From Halomonas sp. (GTDB taxonomy: Bacteria; Pseudomonadota; Gammaproteobacteria; Pseudomonadales; Halomonadaceae): DNA of 64,000 bases. A program made the position numbers and the translations under genes. Under the pieces are notes generated by a model. It searched no databases. It was not told the DNA's origin and saw only the letters and a program-made list of their open reading frames with translations. The stretch spans positions 181,585-245,584 of the forward strand of contig NZ_JAGOBJ010000006.1 of the NCBI RefSeq assembly GCF_017983445.1, written 5' to 3'. Positions 8,145-16,796 of this stretch are shown in pieces; the stretch's first letter is position 1, and each line of letters starts with the position of its first letter.

Positions 8145-11100
8145 CTAACCGTTTGGCGACGTATTTATAAATTCGGGTACTTGTGAAAATTCATATGCGT
8201 TTGCCAGGGCGTTACGCAATGTTGAGGCGCCAAAACAGCGCTGAGCGCGTGTTCTACCTGCTTGGCCCATCTCAACGCAACGAGCGAGCGACTTGGCCAA
8301 TTTGGCTACCTGCTGCGCGGCCTTCAAAGGTGTTGCGTAAGGGACTAAATAGCCCGTTTTGCCGCTTTGCACCAACTCGCTCAAGGCGCCCCAGTTATAG
8401 GCTACTACGGGCCTGCCTGCCGCCATCGCTTCTAAAACAGTGCGCCCAAAAGACTCCTGGAAGCGGGATAGGTTCACCACAATATGCAGCTCGGCCAAGG
8501 CAGTGGCTGGTGCGTCTACGTAACCGGCGTAGATAAGATTGCCCGGCGCCTGCCCCTGCGCCTGGCGATGCTGCAGTGACTTGATAGCAGCCGTTAATGG
8601 CCCATAAAGCACCACCTCTACCTGGGGCGCCAGCGTTTGCAAGTGCGTGGCCATGGCCTCTACATCCGCCAGCCCTTTTTTGGCAACGTTGCTGCTTAGC
8701 ATGCCTACACGTACACGACCGTTTGCCATGAACGAGACATCAGGCAAGGCCAACAAGGGCGTCATCTCAATGGTATTGGGCACTACGCTAACAGGAGTAG
8801 CCTTTCCATCACACCCAGTTTTCAGGCTAAACGCCTGAGCTACACAATGTGAATTGGCAATAATGACATCAGCGTGCCGGTGTACGTGGGCGACCACCTC
8901 ATCCGCCGTTGCGCCCAGCAAATCACAAAGCGCCGTATCATGGGCGGGTAACTCGCGTATATGCACTAGCATTGCGATACCTTCCCGACGGGCCGCCACA
9001 TAGGGCTCCTGAAGTACTACCGTATTACCGTGCACGGCTTGTACATTAAAGCGTTTAAGCAATGCCTGAAAATGGGCGACGGTATCGTCACTAGCTACCC
9101 GCCCCACCTGCCACCAGCCATAAGGCAGTACGGCCAGCGCCTTGCAGCGGCTGAGCAGGCTTTGCTCGTATTCAACGTTATTCGCTTCAGGCAACGTGAC
9201 CACAACGTTCCAGCGAAGCTCGCCCATGGCTTCTAACACATCCAGCAAGCTGCGTTCGGCACCAAACAGCGTGCCCCCCGCCTGATGCCCACATAGCATG
9301 ACGGTAGGCCGCCCCGCGAATGATTGCTGCCCCTCCCATATGGGTAGCGCCTGCTGTATATCCGGACTTTCCTGGCTAAGGTAATGCACCAGCGGGTGCT
9401 TGCCTGCTGGCAAACCAGCAGGGTTAGCCCGCAAATAACCAGAGGTTGAGAAGTTAGGGCCGGGGTCGCGTCCTTCCTGAGCACCGCTTTCCCAAAAATG
9501 ACAAAGGGGCTCGATCACAACCTGCTGTAAATCGATGTAGCGCTCTAAATACCACCCGGCATCAAATAGCGCTGAATCAATCACTCGCTCGTAATCATGA
9601 TGGTAGGTATTGGCAGGCGCGGTGCTTCTTAGCATTGCCTGGGGTGCAACAAACAAACGCCCTTCTGGCGTTTGGGGCATATATAGCGCGTTGGGGCTTC
9701 TAGCCTGTTGATGCCAGTTTTGCGCCGCCTGCATGTAGTGAAACCGCATGCCCGCGAACTGGCTGGCCAAATGTGAGCGCGTATGTTGGCTTAACGACCC
9801 TTCATCGGCACGCCCAAACGCAAGTGGTACGCCTGGCAACACCTCTTGCAAGCTTTCTGGCCCGTAAGCGGCTTCTATGCGCAGGCGGTACTCGCTATCG
9901 GCATTAACGCTTACGTTATCCCAATAACCCAACCTATCCCTTACACTACGGCGGAACATCAGCGACGACATATTGGGGTACACCCACCCATACTCATCCA
10001 ACCGCCAACGGTGAAACAGTAATTCAGGCGTTACCCGCACCCAATGGGATAAACACGCGTTAAGGGAAGGATCGTTTAATAGCGCCTGACACTGAAGCGC
10101 CAACTTCTGAGGATACGACCAGTCATCGCTATCATGGGTGGTAATAAACTCACCACAAGCTACCGCCAGCCCCGTGTTACGGGCGGCATACGCCCCCTGA
10201 TTAACCGAATGGCGAATCAAGTGCAGAGAAATATGCGCAGGAGTATTTGCCTGGCACCATTCAATCACTTCGGCACTGCCATCCTGGCTTGCATCATCCA
10301 CCACGATGATTTCCAACCGCACACCCTGCTGATCAAATAGACTGCGCAACGCCGTCGCTACCGTATGTTGCGCGTTATAAAGCGGAATGATGACGGAAAT
10401 TAAGGGTAGCGAATGGTGAGTGGTGAGTGGTGAGTGGTGAGTAGCTAAACCTGTAGCGCGTGGTAAGCCTCCGCCGAAGGCGGTGCGCACCCGCGAAAGA
10501 TACTGCCACTGAAGCGTAGAGTAGCAAGGCACAAACCCCGTAGCGCGTGGTAAGCCTTCGCCACAGGCGGTGCGCACCCGCGAAAGATACTGCCACTGAA
10601 GCGTAGAGTAGTCAGCGGTGAATGGTAAGTGGTGAGGAGTGAATGATGGATGATTAAGTGCAAAACCCGTAGCGCGTGGTAAGCCTTCGCCGCAGGCGAT
10701 GCGCACCCGCGAAAGATACTGCCACTGAAGCGTAGAGTAGTCAGCGGTGAATGGTAAGTGGTGAGGAGTGAATGATGAATGATTAAGCGCAAAACCCGTA
10801 GCGCGTGGTAAGCCTTCGCCGCAGGCGATGCGCACCCGCGAAAGATCGTGCCACCGAGGTTTGGCACTGTTAGAAGCAAGGTTATCCAGATGCAGTGGCA
10901 ATTCATCGTCAGCCAAGGCAATAGGCTGCAATCCCTGCGCCTGAAAATGATGGTTGATAACCGCAAGCCGCTGTGAACCCTGTCCGGACGTTAAATGAAG
11001 CACATTGGCCTTTGCCAACGGCGTATCAGGGTGTTTTGGGAAACGTGCCTGTAAATCTTCCTGCGCCTGTTTAATCAAGCGGGCACTGATATTAGCACCA

Positions 11101-11576
11101 GGTTGGCGGTTGGCAATATCAATAACCAGCAAGGCGGGCCCTGGGTGCTCAAGCGCAATAAGCTTACCCTGGGGGGTTAACGTATCAAGTGCTGCTTGCC
11201 AATCCGCCTGCCAAACGTACCAGCGGGCCAATGCCCAGCGAGCGGTAAGCTGCTCTAGCGTATTTGAGTGCGGGTCGTTGAGTAAGCGTTGTAGCCTGGG
11301 CAATACGACCGCATGAGCACCACGCCATAGCCCATGCTCTAACGCCGGTGCCCGGTTACGGCAGGGCAAACGGCCTTCCGCTTTACCATGGCGCTGGTAA
11401 TGTTCCCAAGGATCAACACCGGCAGCCGCCACATCGGGATTAGCAGCCAAGTACCACTCGGTATCAAACTCCCGCTCTGCGAGGCTACCTTCAGTTGCCC
11501 CAGCTAGCGGCTCCGGGGTATTTACCCTCGCCACACGCTGCTGCCACCAGTTAGCTAGCTTTAAAAACATGGCCAC
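8145..11576 (-). CDS. GT2 + GT4 bifunctional glycosyltransferase carrying in-frame REP/heptamer repeats
   Basis: An 1143-residue polypeptide. Order: an FDxxWYLxxNPDV module (~32-70); a helical TPR-like region; a repeat-derived insert (~242-390); a GT2-A domain (SVIIPLYNAQ, HDSDDWSYPQK); a second FDxxWYL-type module; and a GT-B/GT4 domain with SFGRTVLEAMAAGRPV near the C terminus. The insert holds four in-frame copies of a REP-encoded peptide (SRVRIACGEGLPRATGF) plus heptamer-encoded TTHHSPL. The paralogue at 16781-18859 joins the same two domains with only a short linker, so the insert is secondary. Copies start at 10453, 10540, 10669 and 10798; the steps (87, 129, 129) are all multiples of three. 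The frame opens with GTG, but the ATG at 11570 is an alternative start. Confidence 0.85.
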   Translation of the reverse strand: MAMFLKLANWWQQRVARVNTPEPLAGATEGSLAEREFDTEWYLAANPDVAAAGVDPWEHYQRHGKAEGRLPCRNRAPALEHGLWRGAHAVVLPRLQRLLNDPHSNTLEQLTARWALARWYVWQADWQAALDTLTPQGKLIALEHPGPALLVIDIANRQPGANISARLIKQAQEDLQARFPKHPDTPLAKANVLHLTSGQGSQRLAVINHHFQAQGLQPIALADDELPLHLDNLASNSAKPRWHDLSRVRIACGEGLPRATGFALNHSSFTPHHLPFTADYSTLQWQYLSRVRIACGEGLPRATGFALNHPSFTPHHLPFTADYSTLQWQYLSRVRTACGEGLPRATGFVPCYSTLQWQYLSRVRTAFGGGLPRATGLATHHSPLTTHHSLPLISVIIPLYNAQHTVATALRSLFDQQGVRLEIIVVDDASQDGSAEVIEWCQANTPAHISLHLIRHSVNQGAYAARNTGLAVACGEFITTHDSDDWSYPQKLALQCQALLNDPSLNACLSHWVRVTPELLFHRWRLDEYGWVYPNMSSLMFRRSVRDRLGYWDNVSVNADSEYRLRIEAAYGPESLQEVLPGVPLAFGRADEGSLSQHTRSHLASQFAGMRFHYMQAAQNWHQQARSPNALYMPQTPEGRLFVAPQAMLRSTAPANTYHHDYERVIDSALFDAGWYLERYIDLQQVVIEPLCHFWESGAQEGRDPGPNFSTSGYLRANPAGLPAGKHPLVHYLSQESPDIQQALPIWEGQQSFAGRPTVMLCGHQAGGTLFGAERSLLDVLEAMGELRWNVVVTLPEANNVEYEQSLLSRCKALAVLPYGWWQVGRVASDDTVAHFQALLKRFNVQAVHGNTVVLQEPYVAARREGIAMLVHIRELPAHDTALCDLLGATADEVVAHVHRHADVIIANSHCVAQAFSLKTGCDGKATPVSVVPNTIEMTPLLALPDVSFMANGRVRVGMLSSNVAKKGLADVEAMATHLQTLAPQVEVVLYGPLTAAIKSLQHRQAQGQAPGNLIYAGYVDAPATALAELHIVVNLSRFQESFGRTVLEAMAAGRPVVAYNWGALSELVQSGKTGYLVPYATPLKAAQQVAKLAKSLARCVEMGQAGRTRAQRCFGASTLRNALANAYEFSQVPEFINTSPNG
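10411..10840. repeat. Composite REP + heptamer repeats inside a coding sequence
   Basis: Four GTAGCGCGTGGTAA-headed REP elements (starts 10453, 10540, 10669, 10798), with GTGAGTG-type heptamer runs at 10411-10445 and degenerate ones at ~10614-10658 and ~10743-10787. The whole block is an open frame on the minus strand and encodes the linker between the helical and GT2 domains of the surrounding gene. The last two full units are almost identical over 129 bases, indicating recent tandem duplication. Confidence 0.95.
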
Positions 11577-11643
11577 CTATCCATGATACCTACTCACCAC
11601 CCACTCCTGGGTAATCCCGTCATATTGCAATCATAACGTAAAA

Positions 11644-11669
11644 CGGGGCCTGTAAGACACAGAACCCCG
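11644..11669 (-). terminator. Likely intrinsic terminator after ugd
   Basis: On the minus strand GGGG-TT-CTGT, a five-base loop, then ACAG-G-CCCC, followed by TTTT. It lies about 60 bases past the ugd stop codon. The T-tract is short, so termination may be partial. The rest of the 149-base gap before the next gene shows only a short heptamer-like patch (~11591-11610). Confidence 0.5.
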
Positions 11670-11725
11670 CTTAAACAATAGGTTAAATAAACGTGATCAG
11701 GCAGTATAATGCTTCATAGCATGTA

Positions 11726-12892
11726 TTAATCGTTACCAAACAAATCGCGGGTATACACTTTTTCGACTACATCTTGCAGCTCATCCACCATACGATTAGC
11801 AAGAATCACATCCGCCTGTTGCTTGAAGGCATCAAAATCCTGGATTACTTTAGAATTGAAAAACGCATCGGCTTTCAAGGCGGGCTCATAAACTACAACC
11901 TCGATCCCCTTGGCCTTAAGGCGTTTCATCACACCCTGCATGGCACTGGCACGGAAATTATCCGACCCCGTTTTCATGATAAGACGGTATACGCCAACCA
12001 CTTTGGGATTACGTTTTAACACCGACTCTGCAATGAAATCCTTACGGGTACGGTTCGCCTCTACGATGGCCTGAATCATGTTGTTAGGCACATCTTCGTA
12101 GTTGGCAAGCAGCTGCTTGGTATCTTTGGGCAGGCAGTAGCCTCCATATCCAAAGCTTGGGTTGTTGTAGTGCTTACCAATACGTGGGTCTAACCCCACC
12201 CCTTGTATGATCTGCTTGGCATCCAGCCCATGGGTTTCAGCGTAGGTATCCAGCTCATTAAAGTAGGCTACGCGCATGGCCAAATAGGTATTGGCAAAGA
12301 GCTTGATCGCTTCGGCTTCAGTGCTGTTGGTTAGCAGTACATCAATATCCTGCTTCAAGGCGCCCTGCTTCAAAAGCTCAGCAAACTGCGCGGCACGCTC
12401 AGAACGCTCACCCACAATAATCCGTGAGGGATAAAGGTTATCGTGCAGGGCTTTGCCTTCACGCAAGAACTCAGGCGAGAAAAGCAGGTTCTCGGTTTTA
12501 AGCCGTTCGGCGGTTTCCTGGGTATAGCCTACCGGCACGGTAGATTTAAGAATCATGACCGCATCAGGGTTTATCTGCATGACCTGATGAATAACCGACT
12601 CAACGCTTTTAGTGTTGAAGTAGTTGGTATCGGCGTCATAATCTGTGGGCGTGGCAATAATGACAAATTGAGCATCGCGATAAGCCGCTTCGGCATCCAA
12701 GGTTGCCGTAAAGTGCAGATCTTCACGGGCAAGAAAGGCTGAAATTTCCGCATCCACAATAGGCGAGATACGCTGATTCAGCATCTCCACCTTTTCCGGC
12801 ACGATATCCACCGCCACCACCTCATGGTGCTGTGCCAATAACATTGCGTTGGAAAGCCCTACATAACCCGTTCCAGCTACTGCAATTTTCAT
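11726..12892 (-). CDS. ugd: UDP-glucose 6-dehydrogenase
   Basis: Oxidises UDP-glucose to UDP-glucuronate with NAD, giving the acidic sugar of many capsules. The N-terminal Rossmann motif is [19 protein letters not shown], the [11 protein letters not shown] catalytic-cysteine motif and the [10 protein letters not shown] region are all present. At 388 residues it matches the short enterobacterial Ugd type. The open frame extends 30 codons upstream (to 12982), but the family start and a GGAG upstream favour the ATG at 12892. It is 22 bases downstream of a polysaccharide-lyase-like gene, which supports a uronic-acid-containing product. Confidence 0.95.
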   Translation of the reverse strand: MKIAVAGTGYVGLSNAMLLAQHHEVVAVDIVPEKVEMLNQRISPIVDAEISAFLAREDLHFTATLDAEAAYRDAQFVIIATPTDYDADTNYFNTKSVESVIHQVMQINPDAVMILKSTVPVGYTQETAERLKTENLLFSPEFLREGKALHDNLYPSRIIVGERSERAAQFAELLKQGALKQDIDVLLTNSTEAEAIKLFANTYLAMRVAYFNELDTYAETHGLDAKQIIQGVGLDPRIGKHYNNPSFGYGGYCLPKDTKQLLANYEDVPNNMIQAIVEANRTRKDFIAESVLKRNPKVVGVYRLIMKTGSDNFRASAMQGVMKRLKAKGIEVVVYEPALKADAFFNSKVIQDFDAFKQQADVILANRMVDELQDVVEKVYTRDLFGND

Positions 12893-12914
12893 CCTAGGGA
12901 ATCTCCAACAAGTA

Positions 12915-13712
12915 TTAACGTTCAAACGTTGACGTGAGCGCGATATTATCAAAAAAAGCGCAGTCCGTTTTATAGCTGCCATCGGCCATTCGGGGCGCCC
13001 ATTCGGGGCTGCTTCCCCCGTGAAAGGTATTGAACATCAACCGCTGAATCTCGCTTTCCGGTGTTAACCGATCACGAAAGCGCAAACCTTGATGCTCAAT
13101 CAGTAGCTCATCGTCTACCCATACTTTTATAAGGCCATTGGCTTCTTCAGCAGGCGCGTTCAACATTACCTGCATAACAACATGCTGATATTGGCCCGGC
13201 TGAAAGGTGAAGTTAGGTGCAATAGCGGTATCGCCATACTTGCCGCTCATATCCTGATGGTACACGTAGGTTTGCAGACCCCCATCACCACGAAACATCA
13301 GTCGAGCGCTCCAGCCTTCTGGCGTAATAGGGTTACCACCGCCAACGGGAGCAGTCGGCCCTACCCCATGAAGCTTGCCTCCTCGCGCAAAATCGAACCC
13401 GTCGCAAAAGCGCACCCAGTAAGAAAGTTCGTATTGGGCAGCAGGCGATATAGGCGGCGAAACTACTACACGATGGCTGCCGCGCTCGTAACCTTCATAA
13501 TCCACCCGTAAGGCTGTGCTCCCCTCGATGCCTTGATTGGGTACCAGCTGGGTACGCGAGTGCTCTAGGATTGCCTGCCCCTGCGGTGAGAAGTTATCGC
13601 TGTCTAAAGTTTCATTCCATAGAAAGTTTTTAGTATCGCTTGACGTCCACTCCCAAATCGTTAGAACAGCTATCCCTGCTATTAACAAGATAATTAGAAG
13701 CTTATCTTTCAT
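12915..13712 (-). CDS. Membrane-anchored polysaccharide-lyase-like protein (PL14-type jelly roll)
   Basis: A 265-residue protein with an N-terminal hydrophobic segment ([16 protein letters not shown]) that is probably an uncleaved signal anchor, placing the rest in the periplasm. The body resembles the beta-jelly-roll of alginate/glucuronan lyases: a [19 protein letters not shown]-like strand, GWSARLMFR, a lysine/tyrosine pair in IKVWVDDE, and a late [12 protein letters not shown]. Such enzymes cleave uronate-containing polymers by beta-elimination. Next to ugd it may trim or edit the polymer made here, as AlgL does in alginate systems (inference). Catalytic residues cannot be assigned with certainty without a structural alignment. 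Confidence 0.65.
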   Translation of the reverse strand: MKDKLLIILLIAGIAVLTIWEWTSSDTKNFLWNETLDSDNFSPQGQAILEHSRTQLVPNQGIEGSTALRVDYEGYERGSHRVVVSPPISPAAQYELSYWVRFCDGFDFARGGKLHGVGPTAPVGGGNPITPEGWSARLMFRGDGGLQTYVYHQDMSGKYGDTAIAPNFTFQPGQYQHVVMQVMLNAPAEEANGLIKVWVDDELLIEHQGLRFRDRLTPESEIQRLMFNTFHGGSSPEWAPRMADGSYKTDCAFFDNIALTSTFER

Positions 13713-13731
13713 TACAAATAGACTCGACTAA

Positions 13732-14943
13732 TCATGAAGTTGAAATTTTGCTTGGGAATATAGTTCTTCTCAATGGATATTTAATAGCAACCTCCCTTCC
13801 ATAAAAATCTTCGACTGTCGCACTAACAACCAACTTATTAATTAAATTCTTATCAGTTATTTTAAAAACTGCTTGAAGCAAATAGCTTCCCATTAAAAAT
13901 CCACTTGAACTATAAACTTCACCAGTTTCAGCATAGACAAGAGAAATCTTCAATTGAAAACCTTTATAAAACTCACCTAAATTACTTCTTACCAACAATT
14001 TATCATCCAATAAAATAGAATACAGCTGTATATCTTCCTTTTTAAAACCCGATGCTTCCGAAATAATTAAGTTTATCTTATTGGAGTGCTCCATGCTTTC
14101 TAAAAAGCTAACACTTATGCCATCGAAACCGTGGTCATTAATCTGCTTTATCACTTTAACGATAGTTTTTTTTGGCGGCGGTATATGTCCATAACCCCAC
14201 TCACCTACATAAATATATTTATCGTGATATTTATAGCTCGAGTTAGCAAAATCTAGAACAGAACTTTCATCTAAAATACCACGAATCTGTTTGCGCAAAT
14301 GATTTTGGTCATAACCATTTATAAATATAATGCTGTTCTGAACGCCAGAAAAATCAACTTTCGAGTCTAAACAGTTTTTAAAAAAAAGATGCCAACCATT
14401 CTTTTTCTCAGTATAAGGGCTAGATTTAAACTCTTTTTTATAACAAGCCTCAATGTACCTTTTAGAAAAAGCATCGTTATAATCGTAAGCTTTAATCTGA
14501 GGATTCCATACAAAAGAAAATGCCTTTCCCTTTTCATTCATCATAGAGTGTACATTTAAAGCTGCAAAACCTCCACCACTACCACCCGAGAGTATGACTT
14601 TGGATTTTTTATAAACAATGACCTCATCTAGAAAAGAAGCAATAGCGCTAGTTAGCTTTCCCTCTGTTTCACATCCTATAAACCATGCTAAATTAATATT
14701 TTCACTTTTCTCTAAACTGGGATCTGAAAAAGAGATTAAAGGTATGTTAATTTCTCTAGCTACTCCTCGGAAATGGAAATAAGGAGGAGCGGTCTTAGCT
14801 CTATTTCTGATAGCCCCATGGAAACCAGCTAAAAAAAACTCAAAATCACTAAAAAAATCACCTTGTATATAAACGCTAAAAGAAACCCCATTATAATTTA
14901 TACGATGAACACCTTCTTTTAAAATCTCTTTAAAACGCTGCAT
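13732..14943 (-). CDS. Alpha/beta-hydrolase-like protein of unknown function
   Basis: A 403-residue protein in an AT-rich patch; I do not recognise the family with confidence. The clearest feature is a nucleophile-elbow sequence SGGSGGGFAAL at residues 119-128 after a hydrophobic strand (KVILSGG), as in serine alpha/beta hydrolases. GYGH near residue 250 could carry the histidine. No signal peptide. The ATG is preceded by GAGAAAAG. It is followed by a rhamnosyltransferase-like gene oriented the same way. A role in modifying the glycan or as an unusual glycosyltransferase-associated hydrolase is possible. Confidence 0.55.
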   Translation of the reverse strand: MQRFKEILKEGVHRINYNGVSFSVYIQGDFFSDFEFFLAGFHGAIRNRAKTAPPYFHFRGVAREINIPLISFSDPSLEKSENINLAWFIGCETEGKLTSAIASFLDEVIVYKKSKVILSGGSGGGFAALNVHSMMNEKGKAFSFVWNPQIKAYDYNDAFSKRYIEACYKKEFKSSPYTEKKNGWHLFFKNCLDSKVDFSGVQNSIIFINGYDQNHLRKQIRGILDESSVLDFANSSYKYHDKYIYVGEWGYGHIPPPKKTIVKVIKQINDHGFDGISVSFLESMEHSNKINLIISEASGFKKEDIQLYSILLDDKLLVRSNLGEFYKGFQLKISLVYAETGEVYSSSGFLMGSYLLQAVFKITDKNLINKLVVSATVEDFYGREVAIKYPLRRTIFPSKISTS

Positions 14944-14958
14944 ACTTTTCTCTTCAGA

Positions 14959-15762
14959 TCAGACTTTTACGGCAAAAAGATTATTAATATCTTTTTTCGA
15001 AACCTCGTCACCTTTTAAAAACTTTTTCTTCAGCTCCATACTATAGACATCGCTTTCCTCATGCATAGTCCTTATATACATAATTTTTTTGGATATCATA
15101 ACAACTGGATAACGTTCATCAATATTAGAATGCTTACCTAATCCGTATATAGACAATGGATTAGGTTTATTCCCACTCACTGTATAAACGTTAATAAACG
15201 ACAAACCTAATGCAGTCAAAGGGGTTTTACGCTTATTAAAACCAATATATTTCTCTCCATTAAAAAAACCTACCACTCCGACTGGAAATGAAATGGCATG
15301 GCCTTGATAAACGGGGTCAACATACTTAAAGAGATGTTCGCCAAAGTCATTTGATAAAGCATCATCATCATCAACACGCACAGTTGCATAACAAACATCT
15401 TCCTCAAACAACTGTAATTGTTGATATAAAAAATCATGCATCTGACTAATTAACTTTCCACTTCTAGGAAGTAGCACCACTTTAAAATTATCTAAATCAC
15501 CCACCATTTCATTCAGATTATTCATATATTTAAATGGAAGCTCATCCGAAGTAAAAATCAAAACAGTGGTTGATTCCTTATCCATATTCTTTAAGGATGG
15601 GAGAGTAACCTCGCGGAATAGCTTTTCGTGTAATGTTAATCTATCGTTAGAAAAAAGCATCTCCCTATAGCTTTCAAAGTTTTTATTTCTTCCAATAGCC
15701 CAGGCACTACTGCTTTCAGTCAGCGCGCTATATCTTATCATTACAAAAATGTGCTTTTTCAT
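14959..15762 (-). CDS. Putative rhamnosyltransferase
   Basis: A 267-residue protein resembling the 'putative rhamnosyl transferase' family (Pfam Rhamno_transf type): an N-terminal IRYSAL, a conserved LFREVTLPSLKNMD with TVLIFTSDELP, then the acidic VRVDDDDALS that would bind the metal-nucleotide. It is AT-rich like its downstream neighbour. Its start codon overlaps the stop of the ATP-grasp gene by four bases (ATGA type), so the two are probably co-translated. The donor is likely dTDP-rhamnose from the rfb genes, by inference only. Confidence 0.65.
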   Translation of the reverse strand: MKKHIFVMIRYSALTESSSAWAIGRNKNFESYREMLFSNDRLTLHEKLFREVTLPSLKNMDKESTTVLIFTSDELPFKYMNNLNEMVGDLDNFKVVLLPRSGKLISQMHDFLYQQLQLFEEDVCYATVRVDDDDALSNDFGEHLFKYVDPVYQGHAISFPVGVVGFFNGEKYIGFNKRKTPLTALGLSFINVYTVSGNKPNPLSIYGLGKHSNIDERYPVVMISKKIMYIRTMHEESDVYSMELKKKFLKGDEVSKKDINNLFAVKV

Positions 15763-16796
15763 GCAACATCACCATTAATATATTTCTTTAGCAACCGCCC
15801 TTCCGCACTCAAGTAGCACTCCCCCAAATACCGATCAAACTCTTTACTAAATGAGGAGAACTGGCCTGGCCGCGGCGTAAATTCACCAAATGAGAATGTA
15901 TGCTTGCTTTTAATAAAGTCGATTCGCATGAAAGGTGTGGAAATGGCTTGGCTGATACGTTTGGCTATTTCAAGTTGTTCGTTGCTGAAACCATTGCCCA
16001 CGAAGGTTCTTCCAGCATAGCGCCCGGTTTCTGCCAAGCGGCCGTCCGGCAGCCATTCGCAGTAGCGGGTCTTATCAGCGCGCTCTACTTCCAAGATAAA
16101 TCCTACTTCACCGTAGAAGCAGTAGAACTTCAGATCCACGGTGGGAAGCGGTTTACCATCTTCAAAATCGCCAATAAATTCTTCGAGTAGCCACGAGTCT
16201 TTCTTGATGGTGCCTTGCACCATGAGGTTGTTAGCGTGAGTGAGCGCATCACTTGCAGAAGGTAGCGCTTTTCCCGTACGAACCTCGAATGCACCACCCT
16301 GCTGATCAAAAATGAACACACCCTGGCTAGAAGAGCCGTTCTCAGGCTTCAGCACTGTGCCTTTTCTAGGTTCAATGCTGGATAACGGCTTATTAAAAGC
16401 AAAGGTCTCAGGCCGCTTAACACCCAACTGATCGATAAACTGGTAGGCTGTCCGCTTGTTATTAAGCTTCCATTCCGGCTGAAAATTAAAAAGCTGCCTG
16501 CGCCGAGTGGCTTGTACCAATAATTGCTGGAAAGAAGCCGCACTGGTTAGCGGCAACTTATGCTGGCTGAGTAAGCGTGTGAATTTTTCAGTCAGCTCGT
16601 CTGCAGACAGCTGCTGTGACAGCTGTTCCAACACCGCCTGGCGCTCGTTTTCAGGCAGTGCTTGAGTAGCAGCAATCAATTGATTAGCAATAGCACGTTT
16701 CTTCGCTTTTTCGCTTTGTACTTTTTCTTCTGCTTGATCGAGGGCCTTTAACAAAGCCCCCACATCTTGCTGGCGTTTACTCACAGAACTCCCCAA
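15759..16796 (-). CDS. ATP-grasp protein (TupA-like)
   Basis: A 345-residue protein with an N-terminal helical region (~1-110, charged, coiled-coil-like) and a C-terminal ATP-grasp domain (~115-345) resembling TupA-like proteins of surface-polysaccharide clusters. Seen: VLKPENGSSSQGVFI (ATP-binding loop), LLEEFIGD, VDLKFYCFYGEVGFILEVER and the metal-ligand FMRIDFIK...FGEFTPRPG. ATP-grasp enzymes join a carboxylate to an amine; in glycan loci this could attach an amino acid to a uronic acid, which would fit the ugd gene here (inference). The gene overlaps the preceding glycosyltransferase stop by 16 bases and the following gene by four, so the three form one translational unit. Confidence 0.7.
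   Translation of the reverse strand: MGSSVSKRQQDVGALLKALDQAEEKVQSEKAKKRAIANQLIAATQALPENERQAVLEQLSQQLSADELTEKFTRLLSQHKLPLTSAASFQQLLVQATRRRQLFNFQPEWKLNNKRTAYQFIDQLGVKRPETFAFNKPLSSIEPRKGTVLKPENGSSSQGVFIFDQQGGAFEVRTGKALPSASDALTHANNLMVQGTIKKDSWLLEEFIGDFEDGKPLPTVDLKFYCFYGEVGFILEVERADKTRYCEWLPDGRLAETGRYAGRTFVGNGFSNEQLEIAKRISQAISTPFMRIDFIKSKHTFSFGEFTPRPGQFSSFSKEFDRYLGECYLSAEGRLLKKYINGDVA

Noticed and set aside
10156-10167. Second ops-like site (GGCGGTAGCTTG, 11 of 12 bases)
   Set aside because: It lies inside the GT2-domain coding sequence, far from any operon start, with one mismatch at a conserved position. Probably chance.
10445-10966. A 173-residue gene overlapping the repeat block of the large glycosyltransferase
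   Set aside because: It is an alternate frame of the same repeats within a well-supported larger gene. No ribosome site or family match.
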